Shown here piece by piece: positions 10,622-22,166 of a stretch of DNA of 64,000 bases (position 1 is its first letter; each line of letters starts with the position of its first letter). The DNA comes from Aselliscus stoliczkanus (Eukaryota > Chordata > Mammalia > Chiroptera > Hipposideridae). The stretch is from assembly GCA_033961575.1 (NCBI GenBank), contig CM066740.1, positions 89,449,117 through 89,513,116 of the forward strand. Direction: 5' to 3'. The notes below the pieces were generated by a model. That model was given only the letters and a program-made list of their open reading frames with translations, was not told the origin of the DNA and ran no database searches. Made by a program: the position numbers and the translations under genes.

Positions 10622-12708
10622 GTAGGGCTCGGCTGGGAACCACCCTCCCAGCCAAACATGCACTGACTCTCATTCCCAGGAGATGGTGCTACCCACTCTG
10701 GAGCCATAAGATCAGGAGCATTTGCCCAGCTTGCTGCTGAAACCTGCAGGGCTGGAATCCCTGTGCCCCTGAAAAGTGGTGAAAGCGAGTAGTGCAAGTA
10801 TCTCCCTGGATGTGACCTGCGGATCCTGTCCTTGCCCTGGGGCTGCGTTGACCCCCTAGAGTCAGGTTGGGTAGAAAGGTCCCCTCAGGGCAGGGGAGGG
10901 AAAAATGCCTAGGAAATGTCAGTGTGCCTAGCACTTTGAGGTGAATGCAGTGTCATCTGGGAATACTCACTATGTCTCTTGGATTAACGGTGTCACCACG
11001 GCATAGGCTCAATGACAGGATTTGGCCCGATATCAAATCACACGTCAGAACAGGCCTCCGGGACCATAGAGTGGCTTCCCCAACCTGCTCAGCCCCATTC
11101 ACAGCCCTGGGCGCAGAGGGCACTGGACACAGTCTCTGCCTGGGGCCAGGCCGCCCCGTCTTCTCGAGGACTGCAGCTGCAGCCCACACGCTTGGGGCAC
11201 AGGTCTCAAGAGTAACTGCCCAGAGTCACAACAGAATCATTGCAGCTGCCATGACTGGCACTGAATTGTCTTCTGGTCCCTCTGTCGTTTTTGTTTTTAA
11301 TCCCTTCCTTCCACCCCAAGCTAGCTCAGTGTGTATCTCCCAACATGCCCTTCAGCCCTGACGGTTTGCTGTTGCATGTGGTCTGGGATTGAAGATCCCA
11401 GAGCAGAATGAGGGTGCTTCAGTTCAGGGGGCTTAATGCTCCCCCATCTCCCTGCATACCTGCAGGCACCAAGAATAGCTTCCAGACCCTGCGGATGAAG
11501 CTAGAAAACATCACCAACCCCTGGAGCCCGACACACCACCTGGTCCAGCCAACTCTAGAGCAGACCAGGTACTCCCGGGAGCGCCAGGCGGCCTTCCACT
11601 TCAAACACCCTCTGCCCAAGTACCTGCTCTTCACCAGCCCCAAGAAGAACCCCTGGGGCCACGAGCGCAGCTACCGACTGCAGGTCCACTCCATGGCCGA
11701 CCAAGTGCTGCCCCCTGGTTGGCAGGACGAGCGAGCTATCACCTGGGCCAGGTGAGGAGGCCGGGGAGGCTAAAGGCCCTCCAGTCCCTGGGCTCCCCCT
11801 ATATCTGTGTGTCTGTGTTTCTGACTGTGAGGCTCTGAGTCTATGTGGTGGTATGCCTGGGTGTCTGTGCGTGTGTGTGTGTGTGCATGTGTGTGCATGT
11901 GTGTGTGTGTGTGTGTGTTCTAGGGTGTGGCTCTGTGTTTGGGGAGGAGGAGGAGGTGCCATTCTGAGCACCTGCGCCCCAGTTGACAGCCAGTCAGTCT
12001 GACTCCCACGCGATGAACTGGAAAGCAGTGACTTCCTCCCATCACTGGCCCTGAAGGTCTTCCCTGGGACCGGGTGGGAGGCCCCACGCCCTGAGCCACC
12101 TGGCTTCTCTGCCTGGCAGGTACCCCCTGGCAGTGACCAGATACCGGGAGTCTGAGCTATGCAGCAGCAGCATCTATAACCAGAACGACCCCTGGGACCC
12201 ACCTGTGGTCTTTGAGGAGTTTCTTCGCAATAACGAGAACATTGAAAATGAGGTACTGGCCCTGCCTCCTCCCAGCCCCATCCCAGTCCCAGGGTCTCGG
12301 CCCAGTGGCAGCTTGCTGTGTGGAGAGCAAGCTCAGAGCTCACCAGACCTGCCCATTCCTTAAAAATGGGGCTCGCGGAGGTTGCCCCCCGTCTGCTCTC
12401 GGAGTCTCCTCAGCACTGCCCATCCCTCTCTCCCACAGGACTTGGTGGCCTGGGTGACAGTGGGCTTTCTGCACATCCCCCACTCAGAGGACATCCCCAA
12501 CACGGCCACCCCAGGAAACTCCGTGGGATTCCTGCTTCGGCCTTTCAACTTCTTCCCAGAGGATCCATCCCTGGCATCCAGAGACACCGTGATTGTGTGG
12601 CCTCGGGACAATGGCCCCAACTACGTCCAGCGCTGGATCCCCGAGGAGGATGGGATCTGCCTGACACCTGCCCCTTTTAGCTACAATGGGACCTACAGGC
12701 CTGTGTGA
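9037..12708 (+). CDS. AOC1: Diamine oxidase (copper amine oxidase), complete
   Basis: Secreted copper- and topaquinone-dependent diamine oxidase that deaminates histamine, putrescine and related diamines to aldehyde, ammonia and hydrogen peroxide. Coding segments are 9037-10621, 11466-11751, 12120-12252 and 12439-12708. All junctions are GT-AG and the frame gives 757 residues, against 751 recalled for human. Residues 1-24 form a signal peptide ending MLAMA. The TPQ precursor is Tyr466 in the motif NYDY, the catalytic base is Asp378 in KYIDVGWG, and the copper ligands are His515 and His517 (HTH) and His680 (FLHIP). Cys742 matches the interchain disulfide cysteine. Glycosylation sequons include NIT and NGT. 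Met 9037 is preferred to the in-frame Met at 8854 because a splice acceptor lies between them and the signal peptide starts here. The context is GCGATGG, a good Kozak match. No frameshift or stop is seen, so the gene looks functional. Confidence 0.96.
11466..11751 (+). CDS. AOC1: AOC1 coding exon 2
   Basis: 286 bases from acceptor CCTGCAG to donor AGGTGAGG. It encodes catalytic-domain sequence beginning GTKNSFQTL and ending AITWA plus two bases of an Arg codon. The sequon NIT (LENIT) lies here. Confidence 0.95.
11861..11918. repeat. GT microsatellite in AOC1 intron
   Basis: Interrupted GT repeat with two GCAT breaks, shortly after the second coding exon. Confidence 0.9.
12120..12252 (+). CDS. 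AOC1: AOC1 coding exon 3
   Basis: 133 bases, acceptor TGGCAG and donor GAGGTACTG. It encodes [12 protein letters not shown] through NENIENE and ends in phase 0. Confidence 0.95.
12439..12708 (+). CDS. AOC1: AOC1 terminal coding exon
   Basis: 270 bases after acceptor CCCACAG. It starts [10 protein letters not shown], contains the third copper ligand His680 and Cys742, and ends NGTYRPV then TGA at 12706-12708. Confidence 0.95.
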   Translation, partial: DLVAWVTVGFLHIPHSEDIPNTATPGNSVGFLLRPFNFFPEDPSLASRDTVIVWPRDNGPNYVQRWIPEEDGICLTPAPFSYNGTYRPV

Positions 12709-12766
12709 AGGGTCCCCTGCCCCCAGCTAACTCATTCCCAGAAATCTGAACACACCCTCCATGGAT

Positions 12767-12772
12767 AATAAA
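12767..12772 (+). terminator. AOC1: AOC1 poly(A) signal
   Basis: AATAAA 59 bases after the stop codon, giving a very short 3'UTR. The GT/T-rich sequence that follows (near 12781-12815) fits a downstream element. Confidence 0.85.
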
Positions 12773-13084
12773 CCCCTCAGGTTTTATTCTTGGAGCTCCA
12801 AGTGTTGCTTCTTGTGGGGGGAAGGACAGCGGGCGAGGCCACAAACCAGGCAGGCCATGCACTGTAAGATACACACACAGATGAGAAAGTACACGGCCTT
12901 GGCCTCCTCTCACCTTGGTCTACTCCACCCCGGAAAAGGCTTCCATTACTAAGGCAAATGACACCTGCTGAAATACTAGATTTATCTTCAGATCAGTTTT
13001 AAAAATCTGAGGCTGACAGCTCCTGCTTGAGAGTCTGTGGGGGAACTGCCATACATCATTGATAGGCGTGCAAGCATAAGAAGA
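12773..13084. other. AOC1 3' flank, no gene seen
   Basis: Sequence past the poly(A) signal with no recognised element until L1 text begins near 13085. Confidence 0.5.
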
Positions 13085-13555
13085 CGTTGTGGAAAATTCT
13101 AGCAAAACCGCCAACTCCTTTACCCTTTGACACATTGATCCAATTTCTAGGGGTTTTCCCCAGAGATCTACCTCTAAACACAGGGAAAAAAAATATGTGT
13201 ACACGGTGATTCACCACAGCACTGTTCGTAATAGCAAAGTCTGGAAACAATCCACATGTCCGTCTATGGGAGAGGCCCTGTAGATCCATATAGACTATGG
13301 CACATCCACACAGAGCCGTTCTAGGTGATCATAAAAGAAACGTTATGAATTCTCTGTACCGATGGGAGAAAACCTTCAGAATACACTAAGGAAGAAAAGA
13401 AAATAGGTATAGAACAATAGCATGCTAACTTTTGTATAAGAGAACGGAGGATATATATTTATTTGTAAATGCATACATTTATATTTATTTATGAATATAG
13501 ACATTTATATTTATTTATAAATACCTTAGAAAGACATAGATACTAATAAAATTGG
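13085..13555 (+). mobile_element. L1 3' end fragment
   Basis: Sense L1 text around 'tcaccacagcactgttcgta' and 'aatccacatgtccgtctatg', followed by an AT-rich 3'UTR with ATTTAT repeats at 13455-13525. Heavily diverged. Confidence 0.7.
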
Positions 13556-13563
13556 TGGCCTAT

Positions 13564-13805
13564 TGTCTTAGTCCCTTCCAGCAGCTCAAACGAAATACCA
13601 CAGAATGAGTAGCTTATAGACAGAAGTTCAATTGCTCACAGATTTCTGACTTCTGGCTGTGTCCTCACATGTGGGAAAGACTGAGGGGTCATCCTGAGGG
13701 AGTCTGAGGGAGTCTCTTTCATAAGAGCACTAATCCCATGGGGAGGCTCCACCCTCATGGCTTAAGCACCTCCCAAAAGCCCCGCCTCCTACCATCATAT
13801 TGTGT
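13564..13805 (-). repeat. MST-type MaLR LTR fragment
   Basis: Complement of a MaLR LTR: 'gtcttagtcccttccagcag', 'ctgtgtcctcacatgtggga', 'gagcactaatcccatgggga', 'ctccaccctcatggcttaag'. It is partly deleted in the middle. Confidence 0.75.
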
Positions 13806-15679
13806 CTTTCATAGTACGTCTGTGTGCTGCATTTAGTGGATACTCAGCCATGCTTGTTGAGTGACTGAATGCCCGACTGCTTAGGAAATGCAAACTCCAA
13901 ATCACACCTACTCCTCATACCCTCCTTTCCCCCACCCTGTTAAGTTTTTATCCCTTGGCCCTAGTCATGATTTCGGCCATTTCCTTGGCTACAACAGCAG
14001 TGTCTCCCCACCTAACAAGATGGCAAAATAACTTGAGCTTTAACCCTGATAAAGCAACCCCAAGAACCCCAGAGAATTGAGAGCCTTCTCTTAGGAACTC
14101 CAGGTCCCTGCTGGTCCTCGCAGGTGACCACTTTCCAACCTTCCCATCTAGTGCCTGGCGTCTACTTCCCAGCATTTCTCTCATCACTCCTCCTTTCTTT
14201 AAGCGTAATGAAAACCCCAGAATATGGCTTGCCAAGAATACAAAGGTGAAGAAGATATAGACACCCATGGCCACACTGCGGGGCAGGCCAGGAAGACAGT
14301 GCCGTGCAGAGTGAGGATGCCATACTGCAGAAGTTGGCTTCCCTCAGATGGGCATCTTGTTTCAGAAACCTGAAGTCTGGTCTGACCCTACAGCCGCAAG
14401 TGGCCCCAAGAAATGTCATCCTAGTGTGGCCTTTGTGAACACATTCACCAACAGCTCACATGTCACCCCAGCATTCTCAAGTGTGTGGCATCCCAGGCGG
14501 GAAAGGTGGCCCATCCTCAGGTCACAGAAGGGAAAGCAGCCAGTATCCCCACTCAAGCCCCAACCCTGACTCCAGACAGGGAGACCCCAGAATCCTCATG
14601 AGCCGCCTTACTGATTCTCTGAAAACACAGGTATCCCCCAGAAGCCCCAAGTCCAGCTAGATGGTGTGGCCCACCCAGCCAGCCAAGGGACCAGAACTTG
14701 ACAACAACTTTCTAGCACTCGTAGGGCCTGAAGGCGCCATAAACATGACAAGGTCACTACAGCTGGAGGATCCCAGTAGAGGGGTGCCAAACAAAATCCT
14801 GGGGCTTTCAGTTGGTTTGTCGAGGCTGTGGTGATGGCCTTTGTCTAAACCTCCCAGCTGCCCTGTGAACTAAGCCTCCACTACCATACCCCTCCGACTT
14901 TGGGTGCCCTTAAACCTTCTCTCTTGACTTACGCACCCTCCACAACCAGCCACGTGTCCTTCCTAATGTGACAGGTCTCAGCTTGGTGGGGACTACTGTC
15001 CACCAGGACCAGCGACATAATTTGTGGGCTCCAAATGAAAATGCAGGCCCCTGGCTGGAAAATGAAGAACTTCAAGACCATCACAAGAGAGTTAAACTAA
15101 GCACAGAGCCCTCCAGACTAAGGCGGCGTGCCCAAGAGGCCAGCCCTCTGCCTGTACCCTTGATTCACCTCAGCCATTCCCCAGAGAGGCAGGCTGCTTC
15201 CTGGACTATTTCTAGGAGCAATAAAGCAATATAGCATGTGATCTTCAAAGCATTTCTGCCTCCCCAAAGGAAATAAATATTTACTAAATCAATATGCCCA
15301 TTGCCATAATGTTTCAACTAGATTCAAGCGTATGCAAATAGGAGCAATTAGACACTTAACCCTAAGTTATCATGGGAGTAAAATTTTTTTGCTAAAAAGA
15401 CATGATTAGTTAAACATTTTACTCAAATCGGGATTCCTCAAGGACTAAACCTAAACTCTTGGCCAGCTACCAGTGGTCTCTCAGAGTACATATATTAATT
15501 GTCTCATTAATCTGTCCTCTTAAATTTCCTCTGCTTTTCCGGTTAAGGAAAGATGTTTAATTTGCTACCGCATGTGTGGTAAGTGACCTGCTCTTTTGCT
15601 TGTATGATTCACTGTCCTGGAACCACTTCCAAATCCACGTCTCATAGTCTGAAATTTCTAATACATAATTTAGAAAGAT
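13806..15679. other. Intergenic, no gene seen
   Basis: I see no recognisable gene, RNA gene or clearly nameable repeat. The longest frames (about 110 residues) have no domain signature. Confidence 0.5.
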
Positions 15680-16372
15680 GGATAAAACTAAACATGCACT
15701 TAGCACATGACCAGCAATCACACTCTTGGGCATTTAGCCCGAAGAAATGGAAACTTACGTTCACACAAAAGCCTGCACACTAATGTTTGCGGCAGATTTA
15801 TTCATCACAGCGAATTGCAAACGACCCAAATGCCCCTCAGTGGAGAAATCATTGAACAAGCTCTGATACAATAGGAGGCTGTCCGGGAGTAAAAAGGAAT
15901 AACTGCTGATACAGGCAATAACCAGGGTGGACCTCAGTGTGCATTACGCTTACTGGAAAAAGAAAAGTCAATCGCAAAATGTTACATCCAGTTATGGGTT
16001 TATTCAGACAGCATCTTGAAATGAGAAAAACACCAAGATGGAGAAAAGATCCTTCTGAATCGGAAGAAGAGAGGGCATGGGAATAAAAGAGGTAGCAGGT
16101 GGGAGTTATTTTGTGGTGATGGAGCGACTCTGTATCCACGGTAGTGGCAGTTATACAAGTCTGCAGCGGAGATTAACATGGCGGAAACTGAGCAACTTCT
16201 GTAGTCTAGTTAACAGTAATGTACCAACGCCAAGGTCCTGGTTGTGACATTGTACTACAGCTATATAAGACGTCACCATTGGGGAAATCCGGGGCAGGGG
16301 TACTTGGACTCTTGGTACTACTTCTGCTATCCGCTGTCAGTGTATAATTACAATACTTGAAAATAAAAGGTT
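15680..16372 (+). mobile_element. L1 ORF2 end and 3'UTR
   Basis: Sense L1 sequence: ORF2 tail 'agcaatcacactcttgggca' and 'gcagatttattcatcacagc', then 3'UTR 'gtcctggttgtgacattgta' and end 'tataattacaatacttgaaa' followed by ATAAAAGG. Only the 3' part of the element is present. Confidence 0.75.
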
Positions 16373-16469
16373 TTGTTGTTGTCGTTGTTTCTAATACACA
16401 TACCAATCCTCAAGCAAAGGATATTGTAAAACTCCTGTTACTTTTTCAGGTTTCTTATGCATTTATCTG

Positions 16470-16865
16470 TAAGTAGTTTGAAAAGGATACCAAATTCATA
16501 GAAACAGAGAACAGATCGGTGGTTGCCAGAGGCTGGGGTGGGGCTGGGAGAAATAGGTGAAGGTGGTCAAAAGGTACAAACTTCCAGTTATAGGATGAAT
16601 AAATTATGGGGACACATGCAGCGTGGTCACTGTAGTTACCAATACTGTATTATATGCTTGAAAGTTGCTAGGAAAGTAAATCTTAAAAATACTTATCACA
16701 AGAAAAATAATTGTAACTATGTGAGGTGGTGGATGTTAACGAAACTTATTGTGGTGAGCATTTCGCCATATATACATGTACCAAATCATCACATCACACA
16801 TCTAAAAGTAACACAAACTAACGTCAATTACACCTCAATAAAAATGGGGACATTACATTTTTAAA
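16470..16865 (+). mobile_element. L1 3' end, second subfamily
   Basis: Sense 3'UTR text of a different L1 subfamily: 'gatcggtggttgccagaggc', 'ggtggtggatgttaacgaaa' style sequence, and end 'acctcaataaaaatggggac'. It closely resembles the copy at 40.5-41.0 kb. Confidence 0.75.
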
Positions 16866-17485
16866 AAGAAAGGGATATGGCATGAATAAATATCGTGGTG
16901 GGGATATTTCACCAACTCTCAACTTCCAAATTCAAGAGCTGGGTCCTAAGAACAAAACACTGCACATAAGTAATCCAGCAATTACTATTTTACTAAAAAT
17001 AATGAAGACCATGCAGAAGGAAAGAGAGACATGAAGCACTGTTAAAACCTCAGGCACCAAATAACCACATTTTATAAGAACACATAAGAATTCAAGGGCA
17101 TATGTCAAAATTAAAAAGAAAGGGGCTCATGCTGTTCATATGCTTGTTTTCCCCAGCATCTGCATGCCCTCCCTTTACCAAGGCTTTCTAGGCAGTGAAA
17201 ACCTATGGTTTCTAGGTTTGCCTTCTTGCTCCTTTGATGGGAAAAGCGCTGAGCTTTCCGGGCGCCGCCTCCAGCTAAGCGCTAGGTGGCGCCGCTGCGC
17301 TTCTAGTAATACAACCCCCTGCGCGGAAGGTTCCCCCCTGAACGGATGATCTGAGGCTGTCACGGGTCTAAGTTCACGTTCACCTGGTGAGGACCTGGAG
17401 AGGTTGAAGGTTAAAGACAGAGTGTCCTGATGCCTGCCTGCCTTCAGGGAGTGTCTTCTCCAAAGTCCCAGGCACTGACATTTTT
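16866..17485. other. Intergenic with small CpG-rich pocket
   Basis: Mostly AT-rich, except for a CpG-dense pocket of about 100 bases at 17245-17345 that contains a CTCF-like motif. No coding gene seen. Confidence 0.5.
17279..17293 (+). promoter_or_regulatory. CTCF-like motif
   Basis: GCGCTAGGTGGCGCC matches the CTCF core (C-C-R-S-T-A-G-G-T-G-G-C-R-C) at nearly every informative position and sits inside a CpG-rich pocket. Binding is inferred from the motif only. Confidence 0.5.
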
Positions 17486-17593
17486 GTATTGTTTTTTTTT
17501 GAGGGCAGTGTCACTGGCCCTCATATGTGGGACTCGAACCGGGGCCGCTGGCTTCCCAAGCCAGCGCTTAACCACCGCGCCACCCGGCCGGCC
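17486..17593 (-). mobile_element. Short-form SINE
   Basis: Complement of the short GGGCCGGCC-headed SINE with its poly(T) at the left. CTGACATTTT / CTGACATGTTTT flanks form the target duplication. Confidence 0.85.
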
Positions 17594-17604
17594 CTGACAT
17601 GTTT

Positions 17605-18310
17605 TATCTGTATGTTTCACTCCCTCACTTGCTGCCCTCTCCATTTCTCCACTTTCAGGCCCTCTAAGATTGTGCCTTCAGCTTCTCTTCCCAAACCTCC
17701 TGGGTTGCCTCATCCCCCCACCCCCAGTGGTTCAGTTCTGAATCGGAAAGGCAAGCAACCCATTTGCAGGAAAGAGCATCCACCAAAAAGTACAAACAGT
17801 TCTCTTATGAGAAAGGAAAGCACGATTTGCTGAATTAGTGAATTATTTCAATTCTGTAGTTTAGTCTGCTCTTGTCTTTAGTTGAAGTAACAGAACCATC
17901 TCCAACCAGCTCAAGCATCAAGGACACTGAGCTGCCACAATTATGTAATTGGCCATAATGGATGAGGACAGGATGGTGGGAATATGGGCTTACAAGGAAC
18001 TAATCAGGATTCTTGGCAAGACACCCACGTTACCCATCTCGCTGGTCCAAGGAGCACACGCAGACACCGCAACAGGGATCACAGAAGTGACTCTAAGAAG
18101 TAACAGGCACCACTCTCCTGCAGCCATGAGAGGGGAGCAGCCACACCCCTGGCCAACCTGATGTGGCTGCCTACCTGAGTAGGTGAACAAGGGACAATGA
18201 AACATGGAAAACGCAGGTTGGAAGAGAAGCGGGCTTCTTCCTGGATCCCCACCTTTCCCCAGACTTTCTGCTCTGCTCTCAAACAGGAAGCAGAAAGGGG
18301 AGAATCAGAC

Positions 18311-18368
<58 letters not shown>

Positions 18369-18960
18369 GCCTCTCCATCATGCCCTGCCCCAGAATGGCA
18401 AGCTAGTGCCATTCCCACTTGGCAGTTGGCTCAACCTTCCCATTCCTGTTCTTTAGCATCCATCCAAATTGGGGAGGGAGGGGAGGCTGACCAGCGCACC
18501 CATCATCATTCTCTTCTCTTCCTTCCGCACATCCAGCTGGTGGGAAAATCTGAGATGAGTTTGGGCTTTAAAGGAGGCACACGGAGCAGACCCCATTATC
18601 TTCCCTGAGAGGGCAGCTGTGTGGGGCCCCTCATTAGGCTTGGGGCCCACCCTCAGCTAACAATTCATGTGGCCTTGCTTGCCTTTGTCATTACTCCTGG
18701 CTCTCTCCACCTCTCCACCTTACTCTGTGGGGAGGTGTGGGTGGCCATGGTCTGGGTCAGCATTATTCTGGGTCCCCTGGTGTCCAAGGAATGTTGATAA
18801 AGCGAATGAACTTGATTGTACCTAACATTCCAGAAAACTGTCTGAATAGCTTTTATTTTAATAGCAGTAAGATGAATCTTAAACCTTTCATCTTAATACC
18901 ATGATGATAAACATCCTAGGCTTTGGACAAAGCACTTTTATAACAACTGATATAATATTT
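17605..18960. other. Intergenic, no gene seen
   Basis: It holds a TC microsatellite (18316-18366). Nothing else that I can name. Confidence 0.5.
18316..18366. repeat. TC dinucleotide repeat
   Basis: About 25 uninterrupted TC units, a young and probably length-variable microsatellite. Confidence 0.95.
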
Positions 18961-18971
18961 AAAACATCAAC

Positions 18972-19418
18972 GGGCCAGCCGAGTGGCGCATTGTTTAAGA
19001 GCTGGTTTTGGGATGCCAGCGGCCCTGGTTCGGATCCCACATATGAGGGCCAGTGACACTGCCCTCTACAGCTAACAACAGCTCCACCCGGAGCTGGGCT
19101 GTGCGAGCCCCGGTGATGGTGTGGGCTGCAGCCCCTGCTGCAGTGGGCTGCCATAGGCTACAGTGAGTGGCCGGCAGCCAGCCGTGAGCTGCCAATAACC
19201 ACGGTGAGCGACCATCTAGAGGCCGGCGACCGATCTGTCTCATCCGGGAAAAGCGCAATGACGATACCAACATGGGCCAGTGAAGCAACGTCCTCCGCAA
19301 CTAGACTGAAGAACAAAAAGACAGCAACTTGTCTGTTCCCCTTCCCTGATTCCCCAATGCTGTTCCCCTCCCCCAATTCCCCAATAAAATCTTTAAAAAA
19401 AATAAAAAAAATAAAAAT
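18972..19418 (+). mobile_element. Long-form SINE, full length
   Basis: The short-form head (ending 'gagggccagtgacactgccc') is extended by a unique middle ('ctgggctgtgcgagccccgg', 'gaccgatctgtctcatccgg') and a VES-like tail ('ccccaataaaatctttaaaa'). The 11-bp duplication AAAACATCAAC flanks it at 18961-18971 and 19419-19429. Confidence 0.85.
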
Positions 19419-19429
19419 AAAACATCAAC

Positions 19430-19884
19430 AATTTTTACCGTAGTGATTTAAAAATTGTTTTAAAGTTATCTGAACATTGTTTCAAAGCTTTGAAACTACT
19501 AAAAGACTAAGGATCATGAATGCCCATAAAAGGAAAAGGGAAACAGCAAATCTTTCAGCATTAGGGAGGAAAAAGATCTAATCTTCTTAAACAAAAAAAG
19601 TTTCAGTAGACAATACCTTCTTGTAAAGAGGAGCCAAGAAATGTATTTGCTTTGAAACATTTTACTTTTAACCTTCAGCCTTACTGAAGAGCCTGTTTAT
19701 TGTGCTTTAATTTTTAAAATTATTTTCTTTTTCTGGTCATATTTTCCTTTAGTTAAAAGGAGTGTCTTCAGCATTAGCTGGTCTACCTATTAATAACATC
19801 CCACATCCTGACATCATTTCTAACATTTGGCATATTCTGTCATTAACCCACAGGTTAACCAAAAAGGAAGGGAGATGGGGAGAA
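19430..19884. other. Intergenic, no gene seen
   Basis: AT-rich sequence without a nameable feature. Confidence 0.45.
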
Positions 19885-20400
19885 AGTGCTCATACGCTTA
19901 CAACGCAATCATGAAAAGATAAATAACTCAGTTAAAACTGGACAAAGCACTTGAATACGTATGTCTCCTAAGAAGATATCAAATGGCCTATGAGAACATA
20001 AGATGCTCAACGTTATTATTCATTAGAAAAATGCAAACCAAAACCACAAAGATACCTTTTCACTTTCACTAGGGAGGCTGTAATGATAAAGATAGACAAT
20101 GACGGGCGAGCTCACAGAGAAATCGGAACCATCGTGGGTTGCTGGGGGGAATGTAAAATGACAGCCTCGACCCTCCCTACTAGGCAGATTAGTGAAGTCC
20201 TAGGGCTGGAGAGCATTGGGGAGGAACTGGAAGTGATTGCTAATGGTTACAGGGTTTCTTTGTAGGGATAAATGTCCTAAAATTCAGTATGGCAATCATT
20301 GTACAACTCAGTGAATACATTAAAAACCATTGAATTGTACACTTTAAATGGATGAATTATATTTATTTTTTTATTTTATTTAGTAAAGCTGTTATATAAA
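19885..20400 (+). mobile_element. L1 ORF2 end and 3'UTR fragment
   Basis: Sense L1 text: 'atcaaatggcctatgagaac', 'gaaaaatgcaaaccaaaacc', 'cattgaattgtacactttaa'. The tail ends in an AT-rich run followed by GAAA/GCAA repeats. Confidence 0.75.
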
Positions 20401-21713
20401 AAAGAAGAAAGAAAGCAAGAAAGCAAGAAAGCCTTCACTACTTCTTACATCCTTCCATGGGATCTAGAATTAGGAATAATATGTGCCCCCAAGCCACAAA
20501 GGTGTCTGCTGCTACACTGGAATTCCTGGCTGGGATCCATAAATGATCCATGTCAGCCAGAGGGAAGGAGTGTCAGGATGAGAGTCAAGCCCCAATGCGC
20601 TGGCTGCCGGCCACCAGCCGAGTGTCCAGTGTTGGTGGCCTGGCAGGAGGTTCTGGGCTAGCAGGTCAGGTCACTGCAGGAACAATTTATTGCCAAGAAG
20701 TAATTAAACAGATTTAGACTTGACCATAAGCCTGAGCAGATGGCTAACTTCTCGCTGTTAAGGTAGCTCATTAAAAAGAAGGATGAGAAAGGGGCAACAG
20801 ATAACTGAATGGGACTTTTTCAGTGTCGAATCTTGGGTAAAGCCCAAAGCTGGGAATATGAAGCACACAGTACCTGAGTGCATTGCGAGGCCTCGGAATC
20901 TTTGAGCCTCGCAGGCCCCCCAGGGCCCAGCCAGGAGTTCCCTGTTCTCTCCAGATATGACCCCCACCAGCAGGAAAGGGTTTCCACCCAGCTCGCTGCA
21001 TCTGGTCCTCAGCCTAAGATATTTCATTTCCTATGGACCCCAAGAATAGGCCTGTGGACCCCAAGAATAAGCCTGTGGACCCCAAGAATAGGCCTGTGGA
21101 CCCCAAGAATGGGCTTCGCCAGCAGGGCCAGTTTTCCTCAGTCCCTCCCCACCCCATGCCCCCCCCACCCGCACCCCAGAGCCTGCGCAGGAGGGGAGGC
21201 AAGAATGGAAAGTAGATTCTGCCCATACCCAGGCAGGACCCTGGAACCAGGGCTCAGGCTGAACTAGGAGGAAAACCTTTGAACTGGATGTCAGATGAGA
21301 GTTTTAAATTAACTTGACAGGCGGCTTAATACCCAAACATAATCAAACATTGATGGTGGGATCTGCTCTGAATGTCATTAAGGCCAGGATGGATGACCCA
21401 GCCAGACATGGGTACTGGGAACCAGAACCCTAGGGTACCAGGAACAGAGACCCATGAAGCCAGGGACCTGGTGGCTTGAGTGATACCAGAGCCAAGAAGC
21501 AAGCAGGGGCCAGGCATTCCAGCTCAGGGAGAGGGGACAAAGGGAGGAAAAGGTGTTCCCTGACCCAGGGGCCAAGCTCACCCGTGGAAGCTGGACCCTC
21601 TGCCTGTGGGCCTTTGTCCACCACTGGAGGGGGACAGGGAGGGAGGGTCTGAGGATCCACACAGAGAGTTGGACAGCAGTGAATGGACAAGGGGAACCTC
21701 CATTTACATTTTT
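20401..21713. other. Intergenic with 21-bp minisatellite
   Basis: No gene seen. The segment includes the minisatellite described separately at 21034-21115. Confidence 0.5.
21034..21115. repeat. 21-bp minisatellite, about 4 units
   Basis: Four near-identical units of TGGACCCCAAGAATAGGCCTG. Because 21 is a multiple of three the frame stays open through the array on both strands, but there is no supporting gene. Confidence 0.9.
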
Positions 21714-21815
21714 TTTTTTTTTGAGGGCAGCGTCACGGGCCCTCACATGTGGGACCGAACGGGGGCCCCTGGCTTCCCAAGCCAGCACTTAACCACAGCG
21801 CCCCTCGGCCGGCCT
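21714..21815 (-). mobile_element. Short-form SINE
   Basis: Complement of the short SINE with poly(T) at left and head complement GGCCGGCC at right. TCCATTTACATTTTT at 21699-21713 and 21816-21830 is the target duplication. Confidence 0.85.
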
Positions 21816-22166
21816 TCCATTTACATTTTTTGTACCCCATCTAGCTCACAGCTAATAGCCACATGGGCCCTCAGGAAGCAGGACCAACAGTGCTCAGAAA
21901 ATGCCTGGGTGGCTGGACCCAAATTCACGTGGGGTTACTCCCCTGGAGGAGCGCCCTGACCACTCCCTTTGGGGTGGGCAGATGGCTCTGCCTGAGTCAT
22001 GGGGCCTCCCGTAATTTGTCTCCATGTGGCCAGGCTGGCCCACTCCTGTGGCAGCTCACTGACCCCAGAACATAGGAGCAGTGACAGGGACACGCTCGGG
22101 ACTGCCCTGACATCTCCGTGTGTTTGGTTATGGGTCAAGGACGTACCAAGAGGGACCCCCTTGTGG

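Noticed and set aside
9658..10797. 379-residue frame antisense to AOC1
   Set aside because: It is a shadow of the AOC1 catalytic exon on the opposite strand, with no domain of its own.
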